A DNA stretch of 64,000 bases from Streptomyces parvulus. GTDB taxonomy: Bacteria > Actinomycetota > Actinomycetes > Streptomycetales > Streptomycetaceae. The notes beneath the pieces were generated by a model, which did no database searches, had not been told where the DNA came from, and worked only from the letters and a program-made list of their open reading frames with translations. How positions within the stretch are numbered: position 1 is the first letter of the stretch; every line of letters begins with the position of its first letter. A program made the position numbers and the translations under genes. The DNA is taken from contig NZ_BMRX01000002.1 in the NCBI RefSeq assembly GCF_014648855.1, forward strand, positions 310,001-374,000. The letters run 5' to 3'. This document shows positions 58,062 to 64,000 of this stretch, piece after piece.

Positions 58062-58068
58062 CGGGCGC

Positions 58069-59277
58069 ATGGCTGTTAACTCGACTCCCGAGAGTCCGCT
58101 GCCCGTGGGTGAGGTGTCGCGGCTGATCGGGGGGTGGATCGACCGGCTCGGCGCGGTCTGGATCGAGGGGCAGATCACGCAGCTGTCGCGGCGGCCGGGC
58201 GCGGGCGTGGTGTTCCTGACGCTGCGCGACCCCTCGTACGACATCTCCGTGAGCGTCACCTGCTACCGGCAGGTGTTCGACGCGGTGGCGGACGTGGTCG
58301 GCGAAGGCGCGCGGGTGGTCGTGCACGCAAAGCCGGAGTGGTACGCGCCGCGCGGGCAGCTGTCGCTGCGGGCCGCCGAGATCAAGCCCGTGGGCGTCGG
58401 GGAGCTGCTGGCGCGGCTGGAGCAGCTGAAGAAGGCGCTCGCGCGGGAGGGGCTCTTCGCGCCGGAGCGGAAGAAGCCGCTGCCGTTCCTGCCGCGGTTG
58501 ATCGGCCTCGTCTGCGGCCGCGCCTCGGCGGCCGAGCGCGACGTCCTGGAGAACGCCCGGCACCGCTGGCCCGCCGTCCGCTTCGAGGTGCGCAATGTGC
58601 CGGTGCAGGGCGTGCACGCCGTGCCGCAGGTGGTGCAGGCGGTCAAGGAGCTGGACGCGCGGGAGGACGTGGACGTGATCGTCGTCGCGCGCGGCGGCGG
58701 CAGCGTCGAGGACCTGCTGCCCTTCTCCGACGAGCAGCTGGTGCGCGCGGTCGCCGCGTGCCGTACGCCGGTCGTCTCCGCGATCGGGCACGAACCGGAC
58801 AATCCACTCCTGGACCACGTGGCCGACCTGCGCGCCTCCACCCCGACCGACGCGGCGAAGAAGGTGGTGCCGGACGTCGGCGAGGAGTACGAGCGGGTCC
58901 GGCTGCTGCGCGACCGCGCCCGCCGGTGCGTGGCGGCGTTCGTCGACCGCGAGGAGCGGGGGCTGGCGCACGCGCTGGCCCGGCCGTCGATACAGGATCC
59001 CCACCGGATGACCGAGGAGCGGGCGGAGCAGGTGACGGCGCTGCTGGACCGTGGCCGCCGTTCGCTGCGGCACCATCTCGACCGGGCCGACTCCGAGCTG
59101 ACGCACACGCACGCGCGCGTGGTGGCGCTCTCCCCCGCCGCGACCCTCAAGCGGGGGTACGCCGTACTCCAGCGCGCCGACGGGCACGCCGTCCGGGACC
59201 CCGGCGAGGTGGAGCCGGGCGAGGCGCTGCGGGCGCGTGTCGCCGAGGGCGATTTCTCCGTACGAGTCGACGCATAG
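58069..59277 (+). CDS. xseA: Exodeoxyribonuclease VII large subunit
   Basis: 402 residues. N-terminal OB-fold (about 15-110, [25 protein letters not shown]) and the catalytic core with [72 protein letters not shown]-terminal RGYAVLQ. Degrades single-stranded DNA from both ends together with XseB. The ATG at 58069 is the start; the frame is open for 624 bases upstream only because of base composition. xseB follows nine bases later. Confidence 0.94.
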   Translation: MAVNSTPESPLPVGEVSRLIGGWIDRLGAVWIEGQITQLSRRPGAGVVFLTLRDPSYDISVSVTCYRQVFDAVADVVGEGARVVVHAKPEWYAPRGQLSLRAAEIKPVGVGELLARLEQLKKALAREGLFAPERKKPLPFLPRLIGLVCGRASAAERDVLENARHRWPAVRFEVRNVPVQGVHAVPQVVQAVKELDAREDVDVIVVARGGGSVEDLLPFSDEQLVRAVAACRTPVVSAIGHEPDNPLLDHVADLRASTPTDAAKKVVPDVGEEYERVRLLRDRARRCVAAFVDREERGLAHALARPSIQDPHRMTEERAEQVTALLDRGRRSLRHHLDRADSELTHTHARVVALSPAATLKRGYAVLQRADGHAVRDPGEVEPGEALRARVAEGDFSVRVDA

Positions 59278-59286
59278 GGTGGGTGG

Positions 59287-59553
59287 ATGACCAGCGAGGT
59301 GGAGCAGCCGACGGCCATGTCCGAGGCGCTCGGGTACGAGCAGGCGCGGGACGAGCTGATCGAGGTCGTCCGGCGCCTGGAGGCCGGCGGTACGACGCTG
59401 GAGGAGTCCCTCGCCCTGTGGGAGCGGGGCGAGGAACTGGCGAAGGTGTGCCGCCGCCGCCTCGACGGTGCCCGGGCCCGCCTGGACGCGGCCCTCGCCG
59501 AGGAGGCGGAGGAGGACGAGGAGGAGGACCGGGAGAAGGACGGGTCCCTCTAG
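59287..59553 (+). CDS. xseB: Exodeoxyribonuclease VII small subunit
   Basis: 88 residues. Core [52 protein letters not shown] is the full XseB domain; the tail is strongly acidic ([14 protein letters not shown]). Binds XseA to form the nuclease. Starts nine bases after xseA, so co-transcribed. Confidence 0.93.
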   Translation: MTSEVEQPTAMSEALGYEQARDELIEVVRRLEAGGTTLEESLALWERGEELAKVCRRRLDGARARLDAALAEEAEEDEEEDREKDGSL

Positions 59554-59578
59554 CTGCCCTTCGGCCCTCTCCCGCCCC

Positions 59579-59791
59579 CTACTTCGCCGTGTCCTCCGCG
59601 AGCGTGTGCGCGACCAGCGCGTTGGCGTGCCCGTGGCCCAGACCGTGCTCGGTCTTGAGCCAGGCCACGAGCTCCATGTGCTTGGTGAGCGGCGAGGAGC
59701 GGATGAGGTCCTTCCACTCCGCGACCGGGCGGCCGTACTTCTTCTCGATGGACGGGAAGTAGGAGGCGGGGCCCTTCGCGGTGGCGGTCAT
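59579..59791 (-). CDS. DUF4287-like small protein
   Basis: 70 residues: KGPASYFPSIEKKYGRPVAEWKDLIRSSPLTKHMELVAWLKTEHGLGHGHANALVAHTL, the typical DUF4287 chain with its HGLGHGHANALVAH end. Function unknown; members occur alone or fused to DUF5655. The ATG at 59791 follows GGGAG; the longer frame to 59827 is less likely. Convergent with xseB. Confidence 0.85.
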   Translation of the reverse strand: MTATAKGPASYFPSIEKKYGRPVAEWKDLIRSSPLTKHMELVAWLKTEHGLGHGHANALVAHTLAEDTAK

Positions 59792-59897
59792 GTCGATGCG
59801 CTCCCTGGGTGCGAGGCTCACGTCCACGAGTGTTGACGTGTGCCCTCTATGACCGCGCCCGGCGAAGGATGTGATCGGCGGCCGCGCGTGACGTGCG

Positions 59898-61415
59898 TCA
59901 CTCGATCTTCAGTGCGGTGAAGCGGGGCCACTGCCGCTGCGGCCCGGCGTTGCGCAGGCTGAGGGAGAAGCCCCCGGCCAGCTCCGCGGCCCGCTGTCCC
60001 GCCGCGCCGACCGTCGCGCAGGTGTCGCCGTCCACGGTCACCCGCACTCGCTCGGACGTCACCGACACCGTGACCGTGTGCCGCGCGGCCGGGGCCGGCC
60101 GGCAGGAGTCGGCGGTGCCGCGCGGTCCTTCCTCGGTCAGGCTCACCGTGTTGCGGCCCACGGAGAGCGCCACCGGGTGCCCGCTGCCCTCGCGCAGGGT
60201 GATGCCCGCGCCGTTGGAGGTGCCGCGCAGCCCGGCCACGGAGGCCCGCAGCCTGTAGGCGGTCCAGTCGGCGGTGGCCAGGGGGCGGTAGGCGGCCGAG
60301 ACGTACTCCGTGCCGGGCGCCGGGCGGACGGCGCCGGTGAGCGTGCCGGGTCCCGCGCCCTCCGTGTCACCGGTCGCCCGCCAGTGCCCGGGGTGGGACA
60401 GCGGCCGGTCGGCGTCGGCCGGTGCCACCGGCGCCCAGCGGGCCATGGCGCGCAGCAGGCCGGCCGGTGTGGTGTCCCGGGTGACCTCCAGGCGCTGCAC
60501 CTGCCCGGCGGCGGCCGCGCGCCGCCCCGGGGGCAGGGGCCGCGCCGTGCTGTTGGTGAGGGTGGCGGTGAAGCGCGCCCGGAGCATCGAGCGCAGGGCG
60601 TCGGCACCGCCCCGGCCCAGGTTGGACTCCTCCAGCCGCTCCGAGAAGGGGTAGGCGAACAGCTCGGGCCGGGGCAGGCCGTGCCCGGTCAGGTCGCCGA
60701 CCGACCGGTCGAGGTCGGCGGCGATCCGGCGGCGGTACTCCTCGCCGGTCTCCACGCGCCCGTCGCCGGGCCGCCACAGCCGGTTGGTGAACGCCGACCG
60801 CTCGTGCCCGGCGGCGTCGACCGGAGCGCGCTCGTGGCTGAGGTGGGTGTGCGCCTGGAAGTCCCAGCGCCCGGAGTCCGCCATCCGCCGGGTCTCGGCC
60901 CACGAGAGGTAGTACGGCCGGTGGGTGCCCACCTGGCCGGTGATCAGGTAGGCCGCCGCCTTCACCCCGTACCGGGCCAGGAGCGGGTCGGCGTGCACCC
61001 ACAGTCCGTGGGTGCCGTCGTCGAAGGTGAGGTAGACGGTGCGGGGCGCGGGGGTGCGGCCGGTGCGCAGGAAGGCGGTGAACTCCCGGGTGGACAGGGT
61101 GCGGTAGCCGGCCTCGCGCAGGGCGCCGAGCTGGGCGTCGAAGTCCTCCGGCGAGACGGTGTACCGGCTGGAGGCGCCCGGGCCGACGTCGTGGTAGGCG
61201 AGGACGACGGGCGCGCCGCCGGCCGGGGCGGCCTTGGCGTCCGTCCCGGCCGCCCCGCTCCCGGGCGGCGCGGACTGCTGGGCGACCGTCCGGCGGAAGG
61301 TGTCGTACTGCCGGGCGGCGGCGAACGGCAGCGCGACCACGGTCACCGTGAGCACGGCGAGGGCGGCGCGCAGCAGGGGCCGGCGCCGGCCGGTGCGGGA
61401 CTGCGCGCGCGTCAC
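59898..61415 (-). CDS. Exported polysaccharide deacetylase (NodB/PgaB-like)
   Basis: 505 residues. A basic N-terminus with one hydrophobic helix (LLRAALAVLTVTVVALPFAAA) exports or anchors it. NodB domain about 70-330: APVVLAYHDVG, YLTFDDGTHG (metal Asp pair), FQAHTHLSHE (HxxxH zinc ligands), LFAYPFSE. A C-terminal beta-rich domain (about 370-505: TLTGAVRPAPGTEYVSAAYRPLATADWTAYRLRASVAGL) looks like a laminin-G/jelly-roll sugar-binding fold. It probably de-N-acetylates the polymer made by the upstream synthase. GTG at 61415 overlaps the stop of the 35-residue gene (GTGA). Last gene of the chain. Confidence 0.87.
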   Translation of the reverse strand: MTRAQSRTGRRRPLLRAALAVLTVTVVALPFAAARQYDTFRRTVAQQSAPPGSGAAGTDAKAAPAGGAPVVLAYHDVGPGASSRYTVSPEDFDAQLGALREAGYRTLSTREFTAFLRTGRTPAPRTVYLTFDDGTHGLWVHADPLLARYGVKAAAYLITGQVGTHRPYYLSWAETRRMADSGRWDFQAHTHLSHERAPVDAAGHERSAFTNRLWRPGDGRVETGEEYRRRIAADLDRSVGDLTGHGLPRPELFAYPFSERLEESNLGRGGADALRSMLRARFTATLTNSTARPLPPGRRAAAAGQVQRLEVTRDTTPAGLLRAMARWAPVAPADADRPLSHPGHWRATGDTEGAGPGTLTGAVRPAPGTEYVSAAYRPLATADWTAYRLRASVAGLRGTSNGAGITLREGSGHPVALSVGRNTVSLTEEGPRGTADSCRPAPAARHTVTVSVTSERVRVTVDGDTCATVGAAGQRAAELAGGFSLSLRNAGPQRQWPRFTALKIE

Positions 61416-61519
61416 AGCGGGCGTCCGCGGGTGATGACGAACAGGTACACCAGCGCGATGACGGCGAGCGTCGCGCCGACGGCGAGCACACGGCCGAGGC
61501 CGTGCAGGACGTTCCTCAT
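61412..61519 (-). CDS. 35-residue single-pass membrane peptide in polysaccharide operon
   Basis: MRNVLHGLGRVLAVGATLAV then 15 residues IALVYLFVITRGRPL. One helix of about 20 residues with basic residues at both ends. Its ATG overlaps the synthase stop (ATGA) and its TGA overlaps the deacetylase start (GTGA), which is strong evidence that it is translated despite its size. Its position between a PgaC-like synthase and a PgaB-like deacetylase recalls PgaD, the small membrane partner of PgaC, although PgaD is larger and no sequence match is claimed. Likely an accessory subunit of the synthase. Confidence 0.72.
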   Translation of the reverse strand: MRNVLHGLGRVLAVGATLAVIALVYLFVITRGRPL

Positions 61520-62979
61520 GCGGCACTCCTCGACCAGACGTTGCGGCGCAGGGTGAGCAGCGCGTACGGCAGCAGCCAGGCCAGTACGCAGCAGGAGAGC
61601 AGGCTCATCAGGGGGCGGAAGCGCCAGGCGGGGTCACCGGGGTGGTCGAACCGGTAGGCGACGCCCCACACGCAGCCCTTGAGGACGACCCCGCCCAGGT
61701 ACAGCAGGGTCAGCAGGCCGGCCAGGTGCAGCGGGGCCCAGACCAGGTGGCGTACGACCAGCACCGGCGCGGCGATCACCCAGAGGGCGTGGCCGTAGTA
61801 CAGGGCGGCGGCGCCCGGGCCGCGGCGCCACATGAAGGCGCCGGTGAAGAAGAGGTTCCTGATGAAGCTCTTCTTCCAGCGGATCTGCTGCCGCAGGAAG
61901 GCGGCCGGCCGCGACGGCACCCGGGTCCACACGCGGGCGGAGCGGGTGTAGCCCACCCGCCAGCGCAGCTCGGGGTAGTCGTGGTCGCGGACGAACGGCG
62001 AGTCGGCGTGCCGTTCCTTGAGCGCGCGGCCGCGCCAGGCCTGGCCGAGGACGTAGCCGGTGAGCTGGCGGTCGGTGGCGAAGCGGAAGGGGGCGCCGAG
62101 GAAGCGGTCCTCGGCCCAGGCGGGCAGGTAGTTGTAGATCGCCTCGCGGCGGAAGGCGGCGAGCGGTCCGGAGACGCAGGACACCGAGCCGAAGGACGCC
62201 TCGGCGGCCTTGCTGACGCGGAACTGGCCCTCGTACCAGATGTCCTGGACCCGGGCCAGCAGCCCGGCGTCGGTGTTGAGCGCCCGGCAGTGCCCGCTGA
62301 CGGCGCCGAGTTCCGGGTGGCGGACCAGCGCGTCGACGCAGGTCCGCACGGCGTCGGGCGCCACGACGCAGTCCGAGTCGGTGAACAGCAGGACGTCCCC
62401 GTCGGCGAGGGCGCAGGCGCGGACCAGCGCGCCCTTCTTGCCGAGGTTCTCGGTCAGCCGCACGAGGGTGAAGGGCAGTTCCCCGGCGAGGCGTTCCAGC
62501 ACCTCGGGCGTGCCGTCGTCGGAGGCGTCGTCGACCACGACGATCTGGAGGTCCGGGTAGTCGACGGCGGCCATGGAGCGCACGCAGTCCTCGATGTGCG
62601 CGCGCTCGTTGCGCACGGCCAGCAGGAAGCTCACGCGGGGCCGGGCGGGCAGCGCCGGGAAGGCGTCGGCGTCGCGGGGCCGGGAGCGCAGGGGGCGTAC
62701 GGCCGGGTCGTCGTAGCGGCTGTAGGCGAGGTGGAGGAGGCAGACGGTGCCGGCGAGGACGGTGAGGCCGTAGAGGGTGAGCAGGTCGAAGGAGTGCGGG
62801 AGGCGGACCGCGGCGCGGGCCAGGAGCAGCAGGAGGGGGAGCAGCGCGAGGAGGCTGAGGAGGCGTACGACGTCGCGGCGGACGCCGGGGTCGAGGGCGT
62901 CCAGGCGGGTGCGGAGGCGGTGGCGGGGGCCGGCGGGGGCGGGGCGGGCCGGTACTCGGCCGGTGCGCAGGACGGTCAT
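61516..62979 (-). CDS. Processive family-2 glycosyltransferase (PgaC/hyaluronan-synthase-like)
   Basis: 487 residues. Two N-terminal membrane helices (LLSLLALLPLLLLLARAAV; LYGLTVLAGTVCLLHLAY), a cytosolic GT-A domain (about 110-350) with VVVDDASDDGTPE, LLFTDSDCVV (DxD), SGPLAAFRREAI, AEDRFL (catalytic ED) and RQQIRWKKSF (QxxRW), then about four C-terminal helices. This is the layout of processive synthases such as NodC, PgaC and HasA that build beta-linked amino-sugar polymers and extrude them. ATG 62979 overlaps the dehydrogenase stop (ATGA). Confidence 0.9.
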   Translation of the reverse strand: MTVLRTGRVPARPAPAGPRHRLRTRLDALDPGVRRDVVRLLSLLALLPLLLLLARAAVRLPHSFDLLTLYGLTVLAGTVCLLHLAYSRYDDPAVRPLRSRPRDADAFPALPARPRVSFLLAVRNERAHIEDCVRSMAAVDYPDLQIVVVDDASDDGTPEVLERLAGELPFTLVRLTENLGKKGALVRACALADGDVLLFTDSDCVVAPDAVRTCVDALVRHPELGAVSGHCRALNTDAGLLARVQDIWYEGQFRVSKAAEASFGSVSCVSGPLAAFRREAIYNYLPAWAEDRFLGAPFRFATDRQLTGYVLGQAWRGRALKERHADSPFVRDHDYPELRWRVGYTRSARVWTRVPSRPAAFLRQQIRWKKSFIRNLFFTGAFMWRRGPGAAALYYGHALWVIAAPVLVVRHLVWAPLHLAGLLTLLYLGGVVLKGCVWGVAYRFDHPGDPAWRFRPLMSLLSCCVLAWLLPYALLTLRRNVWSRSAA

Positions 62980-64000
62980 GCGGTGACCTCGGCGGCGGGG
63001 GCGGGGCGGGGCGCCACGGGGCCGCGCTGGCGGGTGTCGAGGACCGGCGGGGCGTCGGCGGCGCGCAGCCAGGCCAGGTCGTGCACGGTGTGCACGGTGT
63101 TCAGGACGACCAGGTCCCAGGCGCGGGTGTGCGGGTCGGGCACGTGGTCCAGGGGGCCCGACGCGGTGCGGAGCGAGGGGACCAGGGGGTCGCAGTAGGC
63201 GACGTCCGCGCCGACCGCGGCGAGACCGGCGAGGATCTCCAGCGCGGGGCTCTCCCGGACGTCCGCGACGCCCTCCTTGTAGGCGACGCCGATCAGGAGC
63301 ACCCGGGCGCCCCGCGCGGGGACGGCCTGCTCCGCGAGCAGGTCCAGTGCGCGTTCGGTGATCCGCGCGGGCCGGTCGCTGTTCGCCGCGAGCGCGGTGG
63401 CCACCAGGGGCGCCGGCTGCCGCACCTTGCCCAGCTGCCAGAGCAGGTAGTGGGGGTCGCAGGGGATGCAGTGCCCGCCGACTCCGGGGCCGGGGTAGAA
63501 CGGCATGAAGCCGTACGGCTTGGTCGCCGCCGCCTCGATCACCGGGACCGGCGCCAGGCCGAGGGAGTGGCAGGCGTCGGCCAGTTCGTTGGCCAGGGCG
63601 ATGTTGACGGCGCGGTAGGTGTTCTCCCAGAGCTTGGCCATCTCGGCGGTCTCGGGGTCGGCGACGGTGCGGACCAGGGAGGCGGTCGGTGCCAGCAGGG
63701 CGGCGGCCGCGCGGGTGCTGTGCGGTCCGGCTCCGCCGACCAGGCGGGGGGTGCGTTCGGGGGTGTGGTGCTCGTTGCCGGGGTCGATCCGCTCGGGGGC
63801 GAAGGCCACGTAGACGTCCTCGTCGACGGTGAGCCCGCGGGCCCTCAGCGGTTCGACGAGGAGGTCCCGGGTGGTCCCCACGTAGCTGGTGGAGGTGAGC
63901 ACGATCAGCTGGCCGGGGACGGCGTGCTCGACCACCGAGGCGCAGGCGGCGGCCAGCGCGGTGAGGTCGGGTTCGCGGCGGGCGTCGACGGGGGTGGGGA
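62976..64000 (-). CDS. UDP-N-acetylhexosamine dehydrogenase (WbpA/WecC type), 5' end outside window
   Basis: Partial; about 341 residues visible, entering at the window edge with PTPVDARREPDLTALAAAC, the segment after the NAD-binding domain. MAKLWENTYRAVNIALANELADACHSLG and KPYGFMPFYPGPGVGGHCIP place it with the enzymes that oxidise UDP-GlcNAc, UDP-GalNAc or UDP-ManNAc rather than UDP-glucose (which have GGSCFPKD); the catalytic Cys is in GGHCIP. C-terminal domain about 235-340 (RVLLIGVAYKEGVADVRESPALEIL). It would supply an N-acetylhexosaminuronic acid precursor to the synthase translated directly after it. Confidence 0.88.
   Translation of the reverse strand, partial: PTPVDARREPDLTALAAACASVVEHAVPGQLIVLTSTSYVGTTRDLLVEPLRARGLTVDEDVYVAFAPERIDPGNEHHTPERTPRLVGGAGPHSTRAAAALLAPTASLVRTVADPETAEMAKLWENTYRAVNIALANELADACHSLGLAPVPVIEAAATKPYGFMPFYPGPGVGGHCIPCDPHYLLWQLGKVRQPAPLVATALAANSDRPARITERALDLLAEQAVPARGARVLLIGVAYKEGVADVRESPALEILAGLAAVGADVAYCDPLVPSLRTASGPLDHVPDPHTRAWDLVVLNTVHTVHDLAWLRAADAPPVLDTRQRGPVAPRPAPAAEVTA

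Larger units (their letters stand above)
57430..58068. other. GC-extreme intergenic region with GACGCGT repeats
   Basis: 639 bases between the permease gene and xseA with no gene I can support. It is visibly even richer in GC than the coding DNA around it, so most frames stay open by chance; encoded chains are Arg/Pro/Ala strings with no ribosome-binding site. It contains repeats at 57811-57879: GACGCGTGCCCG twice in tandem, then GACGCGTCCGTCGG twice 17 bases apart, and several CACGCGTGCG-like words near 57990-58010. Confidence 0.6.

Noticed and set aside
57445..58068. In-frame 208-residue N-terminal extension of xseA
   Set aside because: The frame stays open only because of GC content. The known XseA start is at 58069, with a -10 box just before it, and the extension is Arg/Pro/Ala string with no ribosome-binding site.

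Overview
The window is a stretch of Streptomyces chromosome. It is very GC-rich, codons end almost always in G or C, GTG starts are common, and many start and stop codons overlap. It carries recognisable Streptomyces markers: the bldK oligopeptide permease operon, the mycothiol gene mshB, typA, dapC with fdxA, an actinobacterial-type succinate dehydrogenase, ychF, ppgK, ispH and xseAB. From memory, the order mirrors the S. coelicolor core region from about SCO5056 (xseA) through bldK (SCO5112-5116) to mshB (SCO5126), running in reverse. I saw no rRNA, tRNA, CRISPR array, transposase or phage gene, so this looks like conserved core chromosome with a few accessory inserts.

Layout. 1-9.3 kb: a partial secreted protein with a lysozyme-like segment, a small secreted protein, dapC and fdxA (lysine and peptidoglycan precursor), a GNAT/transglutaminase-like pair, a large Pro/Gly-rich anchored peptidoglycan-binding protein, and mshB with a translationally coupled membrane protein. 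9.5-29.1 kb: peptide handling, with an S9 peptidase, two complete five-gene oligopeptide ABC operons in tandem (an unnamed one at 11.8-17.4 kb, bldK at 17.7-23.9 kb), typA, and a third, unusually large solute-binding lipoprotein. 29.4-33.3 kb: a three-subunit succinate dehydrogenase (membrane anchor, SdhA, SdhB). 33.3-40.9 kb: a GH18-like exported protein, a PAS-PAS-GAF-SpoIIE-HATPase phosphatase beside a stand-alone HATPase, a NUDIX hydrolase, a 63-residue SPOR-like protein, a GntR regulator and a DUF4190-type membrane protein.

41-52.2 kb is the most accessory part. It has a serpin convergent with a secreted subtilase, an HhH-SNF2 helicase, a divergent XRE-cupin/methyltransferase pair around a palindromic operator, a DinB-like protein, a DUF3159 membrane protein flanked by two paralogous TetR regulators with three repeated operator-like sites between them, a RibD-like reductase and an AraC regulator. 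52.2-59.8 kb returns to housekeeping genes (ychF, ppgK, ispH, an APC permease, xseA, xseB).

59.9-64.0 kb is a four-gene chain on the minus strand in which every junction is a 4-base start/stop overlap: an N-acetylhexosamine-type UDP-sugar dehydrogenase (cut by the window edge), a processive hyaluronan-synthase/PgaC-like glycosyltransferase, a 35-residue one-pass membrane peptide, and an exported polysaccharide deacetylase. This looks like a compact exopolysaccharide system and is the most interesting locus in the window. Other items worth following are the TetR/DUF3159/TetR module, a 40-codon ORF with a strong Shine-Dalgarno sequence ahead of bldK, a hairpin between bldKB and bldKC, and a set of promoters whose -10 box sits 6-7 bases before the start codon (leaderless mRNAs).
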